Shown here piece by piece: positions 39,406-50,492 of a DNA stretch of 64,000 nt. The DNA comes from Pseudoalteromonas haloplanktis ATCC 14393 (GTDB lineage Bacteria; Pseudomonadota; Gammaproteobacteria; Enterobacterales; Alteromonadaceae). The stretch covers positions 520,049 to 584,048 of the forward strand of contig NZ_AHCA01000002.1 in NCBI RefSeq assembly GCF_000238355.1, given 5' to 3'. Under the pieces are notes generated by a model that was given only the letters and a program-made list of their open reading frames with translations, was not told the DNA's origin and made no database searches. The position numbers and the translations under genes were made by a program. Positions within the stretch are counted from its first letter, which is position 1, and each line of letters begins with the position of its first letter.

Positions 39406-40922
39406 TATAAGCCTCCCTTAAGAACAGTATTTATACCAGCCGATATATCATGTAGTTGGGTCGCAGCCGCTATCATATATTCGGAAATTGGCCCCGCAAA
39501 AATAACCATTAATGGCGAACATGCTAATAAACCAATTACAGCAATAACTTGCATTGGTTTAGCGTGCTCTTCTTCAAGGTGATCACGACCTTGGTGCTTA
39601 CGCTCCCAAAATAAACTAGTACCTGCCCGAGAAAGCGCAACCAATAATGCAAAGCTGGCAATCAAATACACTGGCCAAAAAATCAGTGCACGCTCACTAT
39701 CAAGGGTAATTTTTAAAATCCAAATTTTACCAACAAACCCTGAGAGCGGCGGCATGCCAACCACAGCTAAAGCGGCAACAATAAAGCAGCTACCTAGTAA
39801 AATAGGTTGTGCAACCCCACGCCCAGGAGCTAAACGATCCGCCACTTTGCCACGCTGGTGAGCAATGAGATCTGCTAATAAGAATAACGCCGCACATATA
39901 ATGGTTGAATGAACTAAGTAGTATAACAAGGCAGCCGTTGCACTCACATGCTGAATCGCTACTAAGGCAACTAAAGTACCCACTGAAACCACAACTAGAT
40001 TCGCGGTTAGCTTACGTAAATCTTGTGCCGCAAGTACACCTATAGCACCAATTATGATTGTGGCTATTGCTAAGCCCCACAGCCAAGGCTGTGCCATATG
40101 ATTCAATAAGCCTGCTTGCTCACCAAATATAACCGTATACACTCGTAGCATGGCGTACACACCTACTTTTGTCATAATCGCAAACAGAGCTGCGACCACC
40201 GGCATAGCACTGGCATAGGTATTTGGTAACCACAGATGCAAAGGTAATAGCGCGCCTTTTAGAGCAAAGACAACCAAAAGTAATAAGCCGCCTATTTTCG
40301 CAAGGTATACGTCATCACCTTGTAGCTGCGATACTTTGAGTGCCATATCAGCAATATTCAAGGTGCCTAATACGCCATATAGAATACCCAGCGCAATCAA
40401 AAATACACTTGAGCCAATCAAATTTAATATTACGTATTGTAATGCGGCACGTGTTTTATGTTTATCTCCTGCATGCATCAATAACGAATATGAAGCGATT
40501 AATAGCACTTCAAAGAATACAAACAGGTTAAATAAATCGCCCGTTAAAAATGCACCATTTACACCTAGCACTAAAAAATGTACTAACGGGTGAAAAAAAC
40601 TGCCTTTCTCATCATCGCCAACACTACTATAAAGCACTACAACCAAAGCTAAAAATGACGTTAAAGCAACCAGTAATACTGACAACAAATCAGCAACTAA
40701 AACAATACCGTACGGGGCTTGCCAATCACCAATAGCATAGACCATGGGACCTGAGCTATATACATGGACCAGTAACACAGCACTGATACAGGCAGTAATA
40801 ATCGACATCACAGTCGACACGACACGACGAATAGGAATACTTTTACCGCATGGCGGTAATAGCAACAATATCCCTGCTAGCATTGGAATTAGGATGGGTA
40901 ATGAAGCCAAGTGCTGAATCAT
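39405..40922 (-). CDS. mrpD: Mrp Na+/H+ antiporter subunit D
   Basis: 505-residue subunit homologous to the proton-translocating NuoM/NuoN subunits of complex I. About fourteen helices, with the channel lysine region KGALLPLHLWLPNTYASAMP and the family glutamate in LFVFFEVLLIASYSLL. Expected to carry one of the two ion paths of the antiporter. Overlaps mrpC by four bases. Confidence 0.96.
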   Translation of the reverse strand: MIQHLASLPILIPMLAGILLLLPPCGKSIPIRRVVSTVMSIITACISAVLLVHVYSSGPMVYAIGDWQAPYGIVLVADLLSVLLVALTSFLALVVVLYSSVGDDEKGSFFHPLVHFLVLGVNGAFLTGDLFNLFVFFEVLLIASYSLLMHAGDKHKTRAALQYVILNLIGSSVFLIALGILYGVLGTLNIADMALKVSQLQGDDVYLAKIGGLLLLVVFALKGALLPLHLWLPNTYASAMPVVAALFAIMTKVGVYAMLRVYTVIFGEQAGLLNHMAQPWLWGLAIATIIIGAIGVLAAQDLRKLTANLVVVSVGTLVALVAIQHVSATAALLYYLVHSTIICAALFLLADLIAHQRGKVADRLAPGRGVAQPILLGSCFIVAALAVVGMPPLSGFVGKIWILKITLDSERALIFWPVYLIASFALLVALSRAGTSLFWERKHQGRDHLEEEHAKPMQVIAVIGLLACSPLMVIFAGPISEYMIAAATQLHDISAGINTVLKGGL

Positions 40923-41266
40923 TTGTGCTCCTTGCTATTGGTTTTCACAAGGTGACCATCAACATGATCATTACCCAAATCCGCACGACCTCGAATAGCT
41001 AAAATCACCACGAAGGCCGTCATTGCAAAGCCAATCACGATTGCCGTTAATACTAACGCTTGTGGTAGAGGATCAGCATAATCAGCACCAGTACCAAGCA
41101 CTACAGCCTTATTAATTGTGAGCCGTCCTGCTGAAAATAAAAATAAATTTACTGCATAGGAAATCATCGTCAATCCCAATACGACAGGGAAAGTACGCGC
41201 CCTTAGAAGTAAATAAATACCACACGTCACTAATACACCAACGCACGATGCGTATAACAGTTCCAT
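40919..41266 (-). CDS. mrpC: Mrp Na+/H+ antiporter subunit C
   Basis: 115-residue NuoK-like subunit with three helices. Conserved LGLTMISYAVNLFLFSAG and ADPLPQALVLTAIVIGFA segments identify MrpC. The ATG overlaps the mrpAB stop by one base, indicating coupled translation. Confidence 0.95.
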   Translation of the reverse strand: MELLYASCVGVLVTCGIYLLLRARTFPVVLGLTMISYAVNLFLFSAGRLTINKAVVLGTGADYADPLPQALVLTAIVIGFAMTAFVVILAIRGRADLGNDHVDGHLVKTNSKEHK

Positions 41267-44058
41267 TAAATATTGACCTCTTCTTTAGCTGCATCAGCAG
41301 TGAGCTTACCAAGACTTGCTAAAATCATTAAGGTTGCACCAACTACGGTTAAGTACACGCCCAAATCAAATACGATGGCACTGGCAAGCTCCGTTTTACC
41401 CACGAATGGAATATCAAAGTAATCAAACCATGTTGTTAAGAACGGTCTGCCAAATGCCCAACTGCCTAAACCTGTAAACATGGCAATAGCGATACCTGAG
41501 GCAATAATCTTGCGATAGTTGACATCAAAACGAGAGGTGATCCACACCGAGCCACGGGCCATATACTGTAAAATAAACGCAATTGACGTTACTAAGCCCG
41601 CAATGAAACCACCTCCAGGCAAGTTATGTCCGCGTAAGAATATATAAGCCGATACCAGTAAGGCTAATGGTAATAAGCTTTGCGAGATACTTGAAAGTAG
41701 TATTGGATAGCGTTCACGAGCCCACGGACGCCCTTCACTATCACTTGCAGGCATGAACAGTGGTAAATTAGCAAGTAACTTATATATACCTAATGCAGCG
41801 ATACCTAATACGGTGATCTCTCCTAGCGTGTCGAAGCCCCTAAAATCAACCAAGATAACGTTAACCACATTGGTACCCCCCCCACCTGTTTTGGCGTTAG
41901 CAACAAAGAAGTCGGAAATAGATTCAAGCGGACGGGTAAGCAGCGCATAACAAATACTCGCAACGACCACTCCCACTGCTGAGGCAATACCTAAATCACG
42001 TAAAATGCGTAAAGAGCTCGACTCTTTTGGTGTACGTTGCGGTAAGAAAAACAATGCCAGCATTAGCAATATTACCGTCACAACTTCCACAGTTAATTGT
42101 GTTAATGCCAAGTCAGGCGCAGAAAAGCGAGTAAAGGCAACCGACACCATTAAGCCCACAATTGATATCATCAATAGCGATACCATACGAGAGCGATGCC
42201 AAATTACAGTGCTAATCGCACCTATTATTAATAAGCCCGCGCCAATACCATTATGGAAGTCAATAGGCGTGCGAGGTGCTGTTCCCGCCAGCGCCCCCAT
42301 TTCAAATAGCGGCCAACCTGCACATAATAAAACAACACCGAGCATAATGACGATGTAACGCTGTAATGAACCATTTTCCGTACTGCGGATCTTCTCTTGG
42401 CTCCATTTGATAACAATATAAAGCACTCTTTCAAAGGTCTTTTTAGCATTCAATGTTGGTAATGATGCTTGAAATTGAAACAAGTGCTTACGTTGAATGT
42501 AAATAAACACACCACAACACGTTGCTAAAAAGCTCATTAGTAGAGGTAAGTTAAAGCCATGCCAAATTGACAATTTAAACTCAGGCGTTGCATCCCCTAA
42601 TACAGCCAACGATGCCGCAGATAAGATGCCATCGACAACAAAATTAGGGAACATACCAACGAGCAAACATAACACCACTAAGATTTCGATTGGCACACGC
42701 ATATAACGCGGCGGCTCGTGGGGTGTTTTCGGTAAATCAATTGGGTCACCATTAAAGAAGACATCATGGATAAAGCGTGCTGAATAAGCCACTGAAAAAG
42801 CCGCTGCCAGAGTCGCTAATACGGGGATCAACCATGACATTGAGCCAAGCACTTGTTGGTGCAAGGTTTCAGCAAAAAACATTTCTTTTGATAAGAAACC
42901 ATTTAGCAATGGCACCCCTGCCATAGCGGCCGCAGCAACCATTGCAAGGGTTGCCGTGTAAGGCATAAAACGCCACATACCATTGAGTTTTCGCATATCA
43001 CGCGTGCCGGTTTCATGATCAATAATACCGGTCGCCATAAATAAAGAGGCTTTGAATGTGGCATGGTTAATAATATGGAAAATCGCAGCGACGGTAGCAA
43101 GTTCGGTATCCAAACCAAGTAATAAAGTGATCAACCCGAGGTGACTAATGGTTGAATACGCTAACAAGCCTTTTAAATCATGCTTAAATAATGCGATGTA
43201 TGCGCCAACTAATAAGGTGGTTAAACCTGTCATGGCGACTAAAATAAACCAAGTATCATTTCCTGCTAGCGCAGGGTGGAAACGCGCCAGTAAAAATATT
43301 CCCGCTTTCACCATAGTTGCTGAATGTAAATAAGCACTAACCGGTGTTGGCGCAGCCATAGCATGTGGTAACCAAAAATGAAATGGGAACTGCGCTGACT
43401 TAGTAAAGGCACCTAATAACATCAGCACTAAAGCGAATTCAAACAGTTCGTGTGATTGGATCAGCGCACGACTTGCTAAAATCACATCAAGATTGTAACT
43501 ACCAACAATGTCTCCGATCAATAACAAACCACCGAGTAACGCTAAGCCGCCAGCACCAGTAACTGCCAGTGCCATACGAGCACCTTTACGGGCTTCAGAT
43601 TTATGCCACCAATAGCTAATAAGTAAGAAAGAACTAATACTGGTGAGTTCCCAGAAAAACCATAATTGAATAACGTTATTCGACATCACAATACCAAGCA
43701 TTGCTGTCATAAATAGCATCAAATAACTATAGAGTTTTGCCATTGAGTCTTTCGTACTCAAATAGTAACGAGTATAAAAGATAACCAGTAAGCCGATCCC
43801 TAAGATCATAAAAATAAACAATAAGCTTAAGCCATCTAAGCGTAAAGCAATGTCTATTCCTAATGCCGGTATCCATTGTGCAGTAAAACGGAGCGTTTCA
43901 CCCGCTAAAATCGTAGGCGCATGATAAATAGTGATTGCTAACGCACACAACGGTGCCAGCATAGTTAAGCTCGTAGATTGATTACGAGTCAATTTTCCGG
44001 TGCAGGAAGAAATAACACTGCCAATTAAGGATAACAAGGGTATCCAGAGCAAAGTCAT
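41266..44058 (-). CDS. mrpA: fused Mrp Na+/H+ antiporter subunits A and B
   Basis: 930 residues. The N-terminal ~500 are NuoL/MrpA-like, with the glutamate motif [20 protein letters not shown] and the channel stretch [22 protein letters not shown] MrpA C-terminal region follows ([19 protein letters not shown]). From about residue 790 there is a MrpB module with [18 protein letters not shown]. MrpA and MrpB are thus one protein, as in the six-gene operons of several Gammaproteobacteria. First gene of the operon. The complex exports Na+ for H+ and supports alkaline and salt tolerance, fitting a marine organism. Confidence 0.96.
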   Translation of the reverse strand: MTLLWIPLLSLIGSVISSCTGKLTRNQSTSLTMLAPLCALAITIYHAPTILAGETLRFTAQWIPALGIDIALRLDGLSLLFIFMILGIGLLVIFYTRYYLSTKDSMAKLYSYLMLFMTAMLGIVMSNNVIQLWFFWELTSISSFLLISYWWHKSEARKGARMALAVTGAGGLALLGGLLLIGDIVGSYNLDVILASRALIQSHELFEFALVLMLLGAFTKSAQFPFHFWLPHAMAAPTPVSAYLHSATMVKAGIFLLARFHPALAGNDTWFILVAMTGLTTLLVGAYIALFKHDLKGLLAYSTISHLGLITLLLGLDTELATVAAIFHIINHATFKASLFMATGIIDHETGTRDMRKLNGMWRFMPYTATLAMVAAAAMAGVPLLNGFLSKEMFFAETLHQQVLGSMSWLIPVLATLAAAFSVAYSARFIHDVFFNGDPIDLPKTPHEPPRYMRVPIEILVVLCLLVGMFPNFVVDGILSAASLAVLGDATPEFKLSIWHGFNLPLLMSFLATCCGVFIYIQRKHLFQFQASLPTLNAKKTFERVLYIVIKWSQEKIRSTENGSLQRYIVIMLGVVLLCAGWPLFEMGALAGTAPRTPIDFHNGIGAGLLIIGAISTVIWHRSRMVSLLMISIVGLMVSVAFTRFSAPDLALTQLTVEVVTVILLMLALFFLPQRTPKESSSLRILRDLGIASAVGVVVASICYALLTRPLESISDFFVANAKTGGGGTNVVNVILVDFRGFDTLGEITVLGIAALGIYKLLANLPLFMPASDSEGRPWARERYPILLSSISQSLLPLALLVSAYIFLRGHNLPGGGFIAGLVTSIAFILQYMARGSVWITSRFDVNYRKIIASGIAIAMFTGLGSWAFGRPFLTTWFDYFDIPFVGKTELASAIVFDLGVYLTVVGATLMILASLGKLTADAAKEEVNI

Positions 44059-44269
44059 AATGAGAAACCTTTTGAAGTCATAAGAGTATCAATACACTGC
44101 TAGTTAGTTTTAGTTTAGTACTGGTCATTGAGATGGTTTAATTTTAGCTTTAAAAAACACATATAGTGGTTATAGTTATACTGATCAGGGACGATTTTGT
44201 CTATAGTTAGCCCTCCTACCTGCTGCTATTTTGTACTAATTTAACGCTGATTTCATATTATTCACAACT

Positions 44270-45481
44270 TTACTCAGCAATATTTTTATTTGTCATTTTG
44301 GTGATAAAGTCCATAGCAGGTTCCATTTGTTGAAAATAGTCAGCAAAGCGCACCGGCTGATAATGCGGCTCATTGATCTTTTGCAACCATAACTGTTGAT
44401 ATTGTTCAGAAAGTGGCAATATTTGATATTGCATAATTGACCAGTCAGCACTGGGTTTATAAGCTTTACTTCCCCTTTGACAACTAGCACTTAAAGTCCA
44501 GCCCTTGGGCGGAGCCACACCATTGGCAATAAACAAATTAGGTGCAACTAAGCCTCGCTGATCACACAACCATGCTTGTTTTGCTGCTGGCAACACGTAT
44601 TCATCTTCAAAGCCATTAAAGTGCATCAACTCATGCAAAAATAATCCGTAGTGGCTCGTTGAGTTTAAGTGCATTATTCCCCCTTGCACATTACCAAAGC
44701 CTGTCGCGGTCATCATTACAATAAAGTCAAAGCCTGCTGGCCATGTTTTATCCGCAATGAAAGGGTGCCAATTACAGCGAGCAGCGGCGTCAGGCTGCTG
44801 CTGGCAATCTATTGTATTTCCTAAATAAATGGGTTTACTAAAACAAAAACTTGCGGCTCTAGGCTGCGGGTGTTGCCGATACCGTTGTGATAGTGCATTC
44901 AGTTGACGCAGCCCTAGACGGTGATCTGTCATCATCAGTACATTATACTGACACTGAGGCATTGCTTGAAGTTGTGAAAAATCCAACAAAAACCCTTCAT
45001 CATTAGCAAAACCTTGCTCTATTCGTCGCGGTGACGCACTGCGATGCAATTTTAAATGCTCAGCCACATCGCCAGCAGGTAAAAGTTGTTGTTCGTTTAA
45101 ATACTCTAAATCTTCCCAACGCTCAAAGCGAAATAACGAAGCACTGAGCTGGCGGCGTTGTTCAATACCTTGCTGATCAACACTGGCACGCCAAAACGGC
45201 ATTGCTGCGTCAGCTTCTTTATTGTTTAACAATCGTAATGCCCATGCAAACTGAGCATCAACCACTTGATTTAAGGCTAGCTGGTATAAATGAGGATCAG
45301 GTAAGTTATTTAATTGCGCATTAAAATCGGCAATAAAACCATAATAATTGAGTAAAATAGACTTTGGGGAGTGTTGGGCATGCCAAAAAGCAACATCGCG
45401 ATGCTGATTTACTGAGCTTGATAAGCAACCAACTGTCAGTATAACAGCAACGCTAACAAAGTATTTAACTGGCGTTTTCAC
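44270..45481 (-). CDS. zincin-like lipoprotein with HExxH motif
   Basis: 403 residues: a lipoprotein signal ending in VGC (Cys19), a helical SEL1/TPR-like N-terminal half (about residues 30-160), and a C-terminal half with HELMHFNGFEDEY. This HExxHxxG...DEY layout resembles metallopeptidases such as family M64, so a zinc-dependent periplasmic hydrolase is likely. Substrate unknown; I do not recognise an exact family. The GTG start lies inside the 3' end of nlpI (17-base overlap), so translation is probably coupled to nlpI. NlpI in E. coli is an adaptor for envelope proteases, a suggestive link. Confidence 0.75.
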   Translation of the reverse strand: MKTPVKYFVSVAVILTVGCLSSSVNQHRDVAFWHAQHSPKSILLNYYGFIADFNAQLNNLPDPHLYQLALNQVVDAQFAWALRLLNNKEADAAMPFWRASVDQQGIEQRRQLSASLFRFERWEDLEYLNEQQLLPAGDVAEHLKLHRSASPRRIEQGFANDEGFLLDFSQLQAMPQCQYNVLMMTDHRLGLRQLNALSQRYRQHPQPRAASFCFSKPIYLGNTIDCQQQPDAAARCNWHPFIADKTWPAGFDFIVMMTATGFGNVQGGIMHLNSTSHYGLFLHELMHFNGFEDEYVLPAAKQAWLCDQRGLVAPNLFIANGVAPPKGWTLSASCQRGSKAYKPSADWSIMQYQILPLSEQYQQLWLQKINEPHYQPVRFADYFQQMEPAMDFITKMTNKNIAE

Positions 45482-46343
45482 CAGCCATTAACTCAAGCTC
45501 TAAGCGAGCATATTTATATTCCACAAACTCATGAACATTAGTCGCAAGCGCTAAACGAAAAAAGTCAGCCGCTTGGTAATCTAGGCCTTTTGCTTGGTAC
45601 ATTTTTGCAAGATAAAAATACGCTTCACATAGGCGTTGTGCATACTCTTGCTCAGTTGATACACCTTCACTAATGCTAGCTAAAAAAGCCCCCTCACTCA
45701 AATCACCCATATACAAAGAGATTAACCCATATGCCCATTGGCTATCGTCAAGGCCTTGCGCATTGGCTTTTAAAGCAGATAAAGCTTGCACAGGGTCAGC
45801 ATCGGCTTGCGCTAAGTAGAGCCACAATACTCGGTATGGATCACTCGGAGAGCGAGCTAGAAACTCTTCAAGATCAGCCGCTGCAAGGTTTGGCCTATCA
45901 CCATAGTAAAGTGCTATCCCCCGATTTAAATAAGCATATTCGTGTTGCTCATTCAGCTCTAAGGCTGAATCAAAAAACTCATAAGCTTTTTCATATTGCT
46001 GCATCAACGTGTGATGAATACCTAAAAAATTATACACTTCAGCTAGATCTGGCTTCAATTGCACTGCACGATTAAAATCAATCCGTGCCAAGGTTGACAT
46101 TCCTAAGCTATCAAATAAGACACCACGATCATAATACAGTTTTGCTTGTTGATCTGGCGCTAAATCGGCACGGTTCAACAACTCAGAATAACGCGCTATT
46201 GCAATTTCACTACGAAAATCAGAAGGTAATGGTGCAGTAAAAGGCACATTCACAATTGCTGTTGGTTGTGCTTGCGAAGTAGATTGACAGGCGCTTAAAG
46301 ACAAAATAACTAACGATGCCAAGGCTATGTGTTTAAGTATCAT
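45465..46343 (-). CDS. nlpI: lipoprotein NlpI (TPR repeats)
   Basis: 292 residues with a lipoprotein signal ending LSAC (Cys19), then TPR units including LAEVYNFLGIHHTLMQQYEKA and EYAYLNRGIALYYGDRPNLA (each a single repeat). Outer-membrane lipoprotein; in E. coli it scaffolds peptidoglycan enzymes and recruits the protease Prc to degrade MepS. It sits downstream of pnp as in E. coli, but separated from it by a terminator. deaD, which follows nlpI in E. coli, is instead 15 kb away here. Confidence 0.93.
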   Translation of the reverse strand: MILKHIALASLVILSLSACQSTSQAQPTAIVNVPFTAPLPSDFRSEIAIARYSELLNRADLAPDQQAKLYYDRGVLFDSLGMSTLARIDFNRAVQLKPDLAEVYNFLGIHHTLMQQYEKAYEFFDSALELNEQHEYAYLNRGIALYYGDRPNLAAADLEEFLARSPSDPYRVLWLYLAQADADPVQALSALKANAQGLDDSQWAYGLISLYMGDLSEGAFLASISEGVSTEQEYAQRLCEAYFYLAKMYQAKGLDYQAADFFRLALATNVHEFVEYKYARLELELMAGENAS

Positions 46344-46415
46344 TAAAATCCTTTATACCAAGATAAGTAGCAAACAGATAAGACAAGTGCTATCCACAGA
46401 GGTTTCATTAAAGCA

Positions 46416-46445
46416 TAAAAAAAGAGGCTATACAGCCCCTTTTTA
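46416..46445 (-). terminator. Rho-independent terminator of pnp
   Basis: Minus-strand stem with arms AAAAAG.GGCT and AGCC.CTTTTT (one mismatch), four-base loop and an adjoining T-run. It lies about 37 bases after the pnp stop. Confidence 0.8.
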
Positions 46446-46481
46446 TGTTATCCAGTAATTAACTGAATTAAATATCAACAA

Positions 46482-48617
46482 TTAAGCGTCTGTTGGTGCG
46501 TCAGCTGCTGGTGCTGCTGGTGCTGCTGATTCCATTGCTTCTTTGATACTTAAACGTACGCGACCCTGACGGTCTACTTCAAGTACTTTAACTTTCACTT
46601 CTTGACCTTCAGATAAATGATCTGTCACGGTATTAACACGCTCAGTGCTAATTTGTGAAATATGTACTAGACCATCTTTACCTGGCAAGATATTAACAAA
46701 CGCACCAAAATCTACGATACGTACAACCTTACCTGTGTAGATAGTGCCTACTTCAAGCTCAGCCGTTAACTGCTCAATACGTGTTATTGCATCTTGTGCA
46801 CTCATACCATCAGTTGCTGCAATTTTGATTGTACCATCATCTTCGATTTCAATCGTAGTGCCTGTTTCTTCAGTAAGTTGACGAATTGTTGCGCCGCCTT
46901 TACCGATAACTTCTGCGATTTTCTTCGGTGGGATCTTCATAGTATAAATGCGAGGAGCAAACTGAGATAGCTCTTCAGAAGGCGCAGCAATTGCTTCGTC
47001 CATTACACCTAGAATATGTAAACGGGCAGCTTTTGCTTGCTTAAGTGCAATTTGCATGATTTCTTGCGTGATACCTTCAATCTTGATATCCATTTGTAGT
47101 GCCGTGATACCGTTTGATGTACCCGCTACTTTAAAGTCCATATCACCTAAGTGATCTTCATCGCCTAAGATGTCAGAAAGAACAACGAACTTCTCGTCTT
47201 CTTTAACTAGACCCATCGCGATACCCGCAACAGACGCTTTAATTGGCACACCGGCGTTCATAAGTGCTAAAGAAGTACCACAAACAGATGCCATTGAAGA
47301 TGAACCATTTGATTCAGTGATTTCAGATACAACACGGATTGAGTAAGGGAACTCAGTTAGTGTTGGCATTACAGCTTGGATACCACGCTTAGCTAAGTTA
47401 CCGTGACCGATTTCACGACGCTTAGGAGAACCTACAAAACCTGTTTCACCTACGCAGAACGGAGGGAAATTGTAGTTAAGCATAAAGTGATTTTTATGTG
47501 TGCCAGTTAAATCGTCGATTAACTGTGAATCACGTTCTGTACCAAGTGTTGCAGTAACAAGCGCTTGTGTTTCACCACGTGTAAAGATTGCTGAGCCGTG
47601 AGTACGCGGTAATACGCCTGTCATTACATCTAATGCACGGATCATGTCTGGTTCACGACCATCGATACGCTTCTCGCCCGCTGTAATGCGGCCACGTACA
47701 ATTTTCTTCTCAAGTGAACCGAATACTTTACCTACTTCTTGCTTATCAAGCGTTTCGTCTTCTGCAAGTTCAGCTGTAAGTGCTTCAACAACCGCGTCTT
47801 TCGCTGCCGTTAATGCTTCTTTACGTGCCACTTTATCAGTAATGCGGTAAGCTTCGCCTACTTTTTCTGATGCAAGTTGAGCTACTTTATCTTCAAGAGC
47901 TACATTTTTCTCAGGAGCAGTCCAATCCCAAGTAGGCTTGCCTGCTTCTGCTTTGAATTCATTGATTGCGTTGATAATAGCTTGAGATTGCTCATGACCA
48001 TATACAACCGCACCTAGCATCACGTCTTCTGCAAGTACGTCTGCTTCTGACTCAACCATAAGTACTGCGTTATCAGTACCTGCAACAACTAAATCAAGTT
48101 GGCTTTCTTCAAGCTCTTTTAGTGTTGGGTTAAGTACATATTCACCATTGATGTAACCTACACGCGCTGCACCGATTGGGCCACTGAAAGGGATACCAGA
48201 GATAGCAAGTGCTGCTGAAGTACCAATCATCGCAACCATATCAGGTTGGATTTCAGGGTTTACAGAAACAACAGTCGCAATAACTTGTACTTCATTTACG
48301 AAACCATTTGGGAAAAGTGGACGAATTGGACGGTCAATAAGACGTGCAATCAGTGTTTCGCCATCGTTAGGACGACCTTCGCGCTTTAAAAAGCCACCAG
48401 GAATACGACCCGCAGCGTACATACGCTCTTGGTAGTTAACTGTTAATGGGAAAAAGTCTTGGCCTGGTTGTGCTTCACGCTTACCAACAACTGTTACTAA
48501 TACTGATGTGTCGCCAATGCTTGCTAGTACTGCGCCGTCTGCTTGACGAGCGATTGCACCTGTTTCTAGGGTAACGGTGTGTTGACCTAGTTGAAATTCT
48601 TTAATAATTGCTTGCAC
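46482..48617 (-). CDS. pnp: polyribonucleotide nucleotidyltransferase
   Basis: PNPase, the phosphorolytic 3'-5' exoribonuclease of the degradosome. 711 residues: two RNase-PH domains (first with [20 protein letters not shown], second with [16 protein letters not shown] and the catalytic [18 protein letters not shown]), a KH domain ([20 protein letters not shown]) and an S1 domain ([20 protein letters not shown]). It lies downstream of rpsO as usual but across a 546-base gap filled by repeats. Confidence 0.98.
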   Translation of the reverse strand: MQAIIKEFQLGQHTVTLETGAIARQADGAVLASIGDTSVLVTVVGKREAQPGQDFFPLTVNYQERMYAAGRIPGGFLKREGRPNDGETLIARLIDRPIRPLFPNGFVNEVQVIATVVSVNPEIQPDMVAMIGTSAALAISGIPFSGPIGAARVGYINGEYVLNPTLKELEESQLDLVVAGTDNAVLMVESEADVLAEDVMLGAVVYGHEQSQAIINAINEFKAEAGKPTWDWTAPEKNVALEDKVAQLASEKVGEAYRITDKVARKEALTAAKDAVVEALTAELAEDETLDKQEVGKVFGSLEKKIVRGRITAGEKRIDGREPDMIRALDVMTGVLPRTHGSAIFTRGETQALVTATLGTERDSQLIDDLTGTHKNHFMLNYNFPPFCVGETGFVGSPKRREIGHGNLAKRGIQAVMPTLTEFPYSIRVVSEITESNGSSSMASVCGTSLALMNAGVPIKASVAGIAMGLVKEDEKFVVLSDILGDEDHLGDMDFKVAGTSNGITALQMDIKIEGITQEIMQIALKQAKAARLHILGVMDEAIAAPSEELSQFAPRIYTMKIPPKKIAEVIGKGGATIRQLTEETGTTIEIEDDGTIKIAATDGMSAQDAITRIEQLTAELEVGTIYTGKVVRIVDFGAFVNILPGKDGLVHISQISTERVNTVTDHLSEGQEVKVKVLEVDRQGRVRLSIKEAMESAAPAAPAADAPTDA

Positions 48618-48885
48618 TTAAAATAATCCTTAAATGTATTTTATAAGTCATCATCAAGGTACCAATTACAGTACATAATTGTATTCATTTGGAAATCAAT
48701 TAAGTACTACAATTGGCAATGATGTAAGTAACCATAGATAAACCTTTTTATCTACGCGCAGTAGTATATAACAAAGTCAGGTAAAAATGCGAGTCTACGG
48801 CCTAGATAATCACAGCCACTTTAGCCGCAACTATGAGCGCTTTGTATTTCGAGTACGTTTGCCGATTAACTTAACTATCTACCCT
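48618..48885. other. pnp upstream region
   Basis: First half of the 546-base gap between rpsO and pnp. No gene is visible. It must hold the pnp leader and probably a promoter, but I cannot place boxes with confidence. The rest of the gap is occupied by repeat sequence and the rpsO terminator. Confidence 0.5.
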
Positions 48886-48920
48886 TTCTAGCGGGTTAAA
48901 TAAAGCGCTAACTGCGTTAT
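48886..48920. repeat. partial copy of the MITE-like repeat core
   Basis: 35 bases matching 48946-48980 with one mismatch (T for C). It directly abuts the left terminal inverted repeat of the full element, with the two cores 60 bases apart. It looks like the remnant of an earlier insertion or a local duplication. Confidence 0.8.
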
Positions 48921-49080
48921 ACCAATCGACTTAAATATTTAACCATTCTAGCGGGCTAAATAAAGCGCTAACTGCGTTATAAATTTTTCATGTAGAACAA
49001 CTACATGTCAAAATTTATGCCTTGTTATCACTCCATTTATCTGTCGCTATAAATGGTCAGTAACTTAACACGATTGGTAT
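48919..49080. mobile_element. 162-bp MITE-like intergenic repeat with terminal inverted repeats
   Basis: Bounded by perfect 10-base inverted ends, ATACCAATCG at 48919-48928 and CGATTGGTAT at 49071-49080. It has no coding capacity and contains a near-perfect hairpin around CATGTAG-AACAA-CTACATG at 48979-49019. Its left 82 bases recur identically at 63799-63880. A 20-base piece (49084-49103) repeats once more just to its right. The family is probably dispersed in the genome, but this window shows only these copies. Confidence 0.8.
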
Positions 49081-49083
49081 TAT

Positions 49084-49103
49084 GAATTTTTCATGTAGAA
49101 CAA
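49084..49103. repeat. short partial copy of the MITE-like repeat
   Basis: Twenty bases matching 48981-49000 except at the first position, immediately right of the full element. It gives the region a stuttered, nested structure. Confidence 0.7.
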
Positions 49104-49124
49104 CGAAGGGAATGCCAGGCACAA

Positions 49125-49149
49125 AAAAAGGAGCTAAATGCTCCTTTTT
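49125..49149 (-). terminator. Rho-independent terminator of rpsO
   Basis: Arms AAAAAGGAGC and GCTCCTTTTT around a five-base loop, with a T-run on the minus strand, 14 bases after the rpsO stop. Confidence 0.9.
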
Positions 49150-49163
49150 ATGAAATCTAGTTC

Positions 49164-49433
49164 TTAGCGACGTAGGCCAAGTTCTTGGATTAACGCAGTA
49201 TAACGTGCAATGTCTTTACCTTTAAGGTAATCAAGCAGTTTACGGCGAGTGCTTACTTTACGAAGCAGACCACGACGTGAGTGGAAGTCATGCTTGTGAT
49301 CAGCAAAGTGACCTTGAAGCTTGTTGATATCGAAAGTTAAAAGTGCAACTTGTACTTCAGGTGAACCAGTGTCGCCTTCTGCACGTGCGAATTTTGCGAT
49401 GATATCGATTTTTTCTTGATTGCTTAGTGACAT
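49164..49433 (-). CDS. rpsO: 30S ribosomal protein S15
   Basis: 89 residues, standard length. It binds 16S rRNA helix 20-22 early in 30S assembly. Conserved [39 protein letters not shown] and LLDYLKGKD segments. It follows truB by about 108 bases and is closed by its own terminator. E. coli rpsO is autoregulated through a leader pseudoknot; I could not confirm one here. Confidence 0.98.
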   Translation of the reverse strand: MSLSNQEKIDIIAKFARAEGDTGSPEVQVALLTFDINKLQGHFADHKHDFHSRRGLLRKVSTRRKLLDYLKGKDIARYTALIQELGLRR

Positions 49434-49541
49434 AGTAACTCCAAAAATAAAATTTAAAAGGTGTCTTAGCCGATCACTAATTCAGCCAAAACGATTAGCG
49501 GGCGTATTCTACCAGCTACGGCAATAACTACAAGCGAAACT

Positions 49542-50492
49542 TTACTCAGTCGCTTCTTGTTGATTTGATAAGCCGCGTTTTGACTTCAAATGGCCATCAG
49601 GGTTTTTCTCACCCGTGCCGATGAACACACCATCCGCCAACACTTTAATGGCCCCTTCAGGTAGTTCTACACCAAGTACAACAGCCTGACCATGGCCAAA
49701 GGAAACCCCCTGCTCTTTGGTTATTTCAACAACGGGTAAGTCAACTAAAGCGCTATCCATAGGTAATAACAGTTCATCAAGATAAGTAGATGGGCTCAGT
49801 TCTTGCTCTTTTGCTTTAGCAAGGAGCGCTTCTAACTGCGTTAATGACACCATTTTATCTGCAGGGTAATGTCCCACAGCACTACGATGTAACATAATAA
49901 CATGTGCGCCACAGCCGAGGTTCTCACCTAAATCGTCAACAATAGTACGAATGTAAGTGCCTTTTGATACATGAGCGGTCATTTGTACTTCATTATTCGC
50001 TTCATCAAACTCATCAAGCGTTAAACTAAATACATTGATTTTTCTACACTTACGAGGCACTTCAATGCCTTCACGGGCATACTTATACAAAGGTTTTCCT
50101 TCATACTTTAGCGCCGAATACATAGAAGGGTATTGATCAGACTCACCTAAAAATTTTGCAATTTCACTACTCAACTGCTCTTCGCTTACATTAACCTCTT
50201 TTGTACTGACAATTTCACCGTCAGAATCAGAGGTTGTTGTACGTTCACCTAGTTTCGCACGCACAACGTATGTTTTATCAGTATCAAGTAGGAACTGAGT
50301 AAACTTTGTCGCTTCACCAAAGCAAATCGGTAACATACCCGTTGCTAACGGATCAAGCGCACCTGTATGACCTGCTTTTTGCGCAAAATAGATGCCCTTT
50401 GCTTGCTGCAAAGCTTTATTTGACGAAATACCTTGTGGCTTATCTAGTAATAAAATGCCGTCAATTGCGCGGCCTTTACTGCGTCTTGCCAT
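49542..50492 (-). CDS. truB: tRNA pseudouridine(55) synthase
   Basis: Makes pseudouridine 55 in the T-loop of tRNAs. 316 residues with the N-terminal [17 protein letters not shown], the catalytic-Asp motif [17 protein letters not shown] and the YTALK-equivalent [18 protein letters not shown]. The ATG overlaps the rbfA stop by one base (TAATG), so translation is coupled. Confidence 0.97.
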   Translation of the reverse strand: MARRSKGRAIDGILLLDKPQGISSNKALQQAKGIYFAQKAGHTGALDPLATGMLPICFGEATKFTQFLLDTDKTYVVRAKLGERTTTSDSDGEIVSTKEVNVSEEQLSSEIAKFLGESDQYPSMYSALKYEGKPLYKYAREGIEVPRKCRKINVFSLTLDEFDEANNEVQMTAHVSKGTYIRTIVDDLGENLGCGAHVIMLHRSAVGHYPADKMVSLTQLEALLAKAKEQELSPSTYLDELLLPMDSALVDLPVVEITKEQGVSFGHGQAVVLGVELPEGAIKVLADGVFIGTGEKNPDGHLKSKRGLSNQQEATE

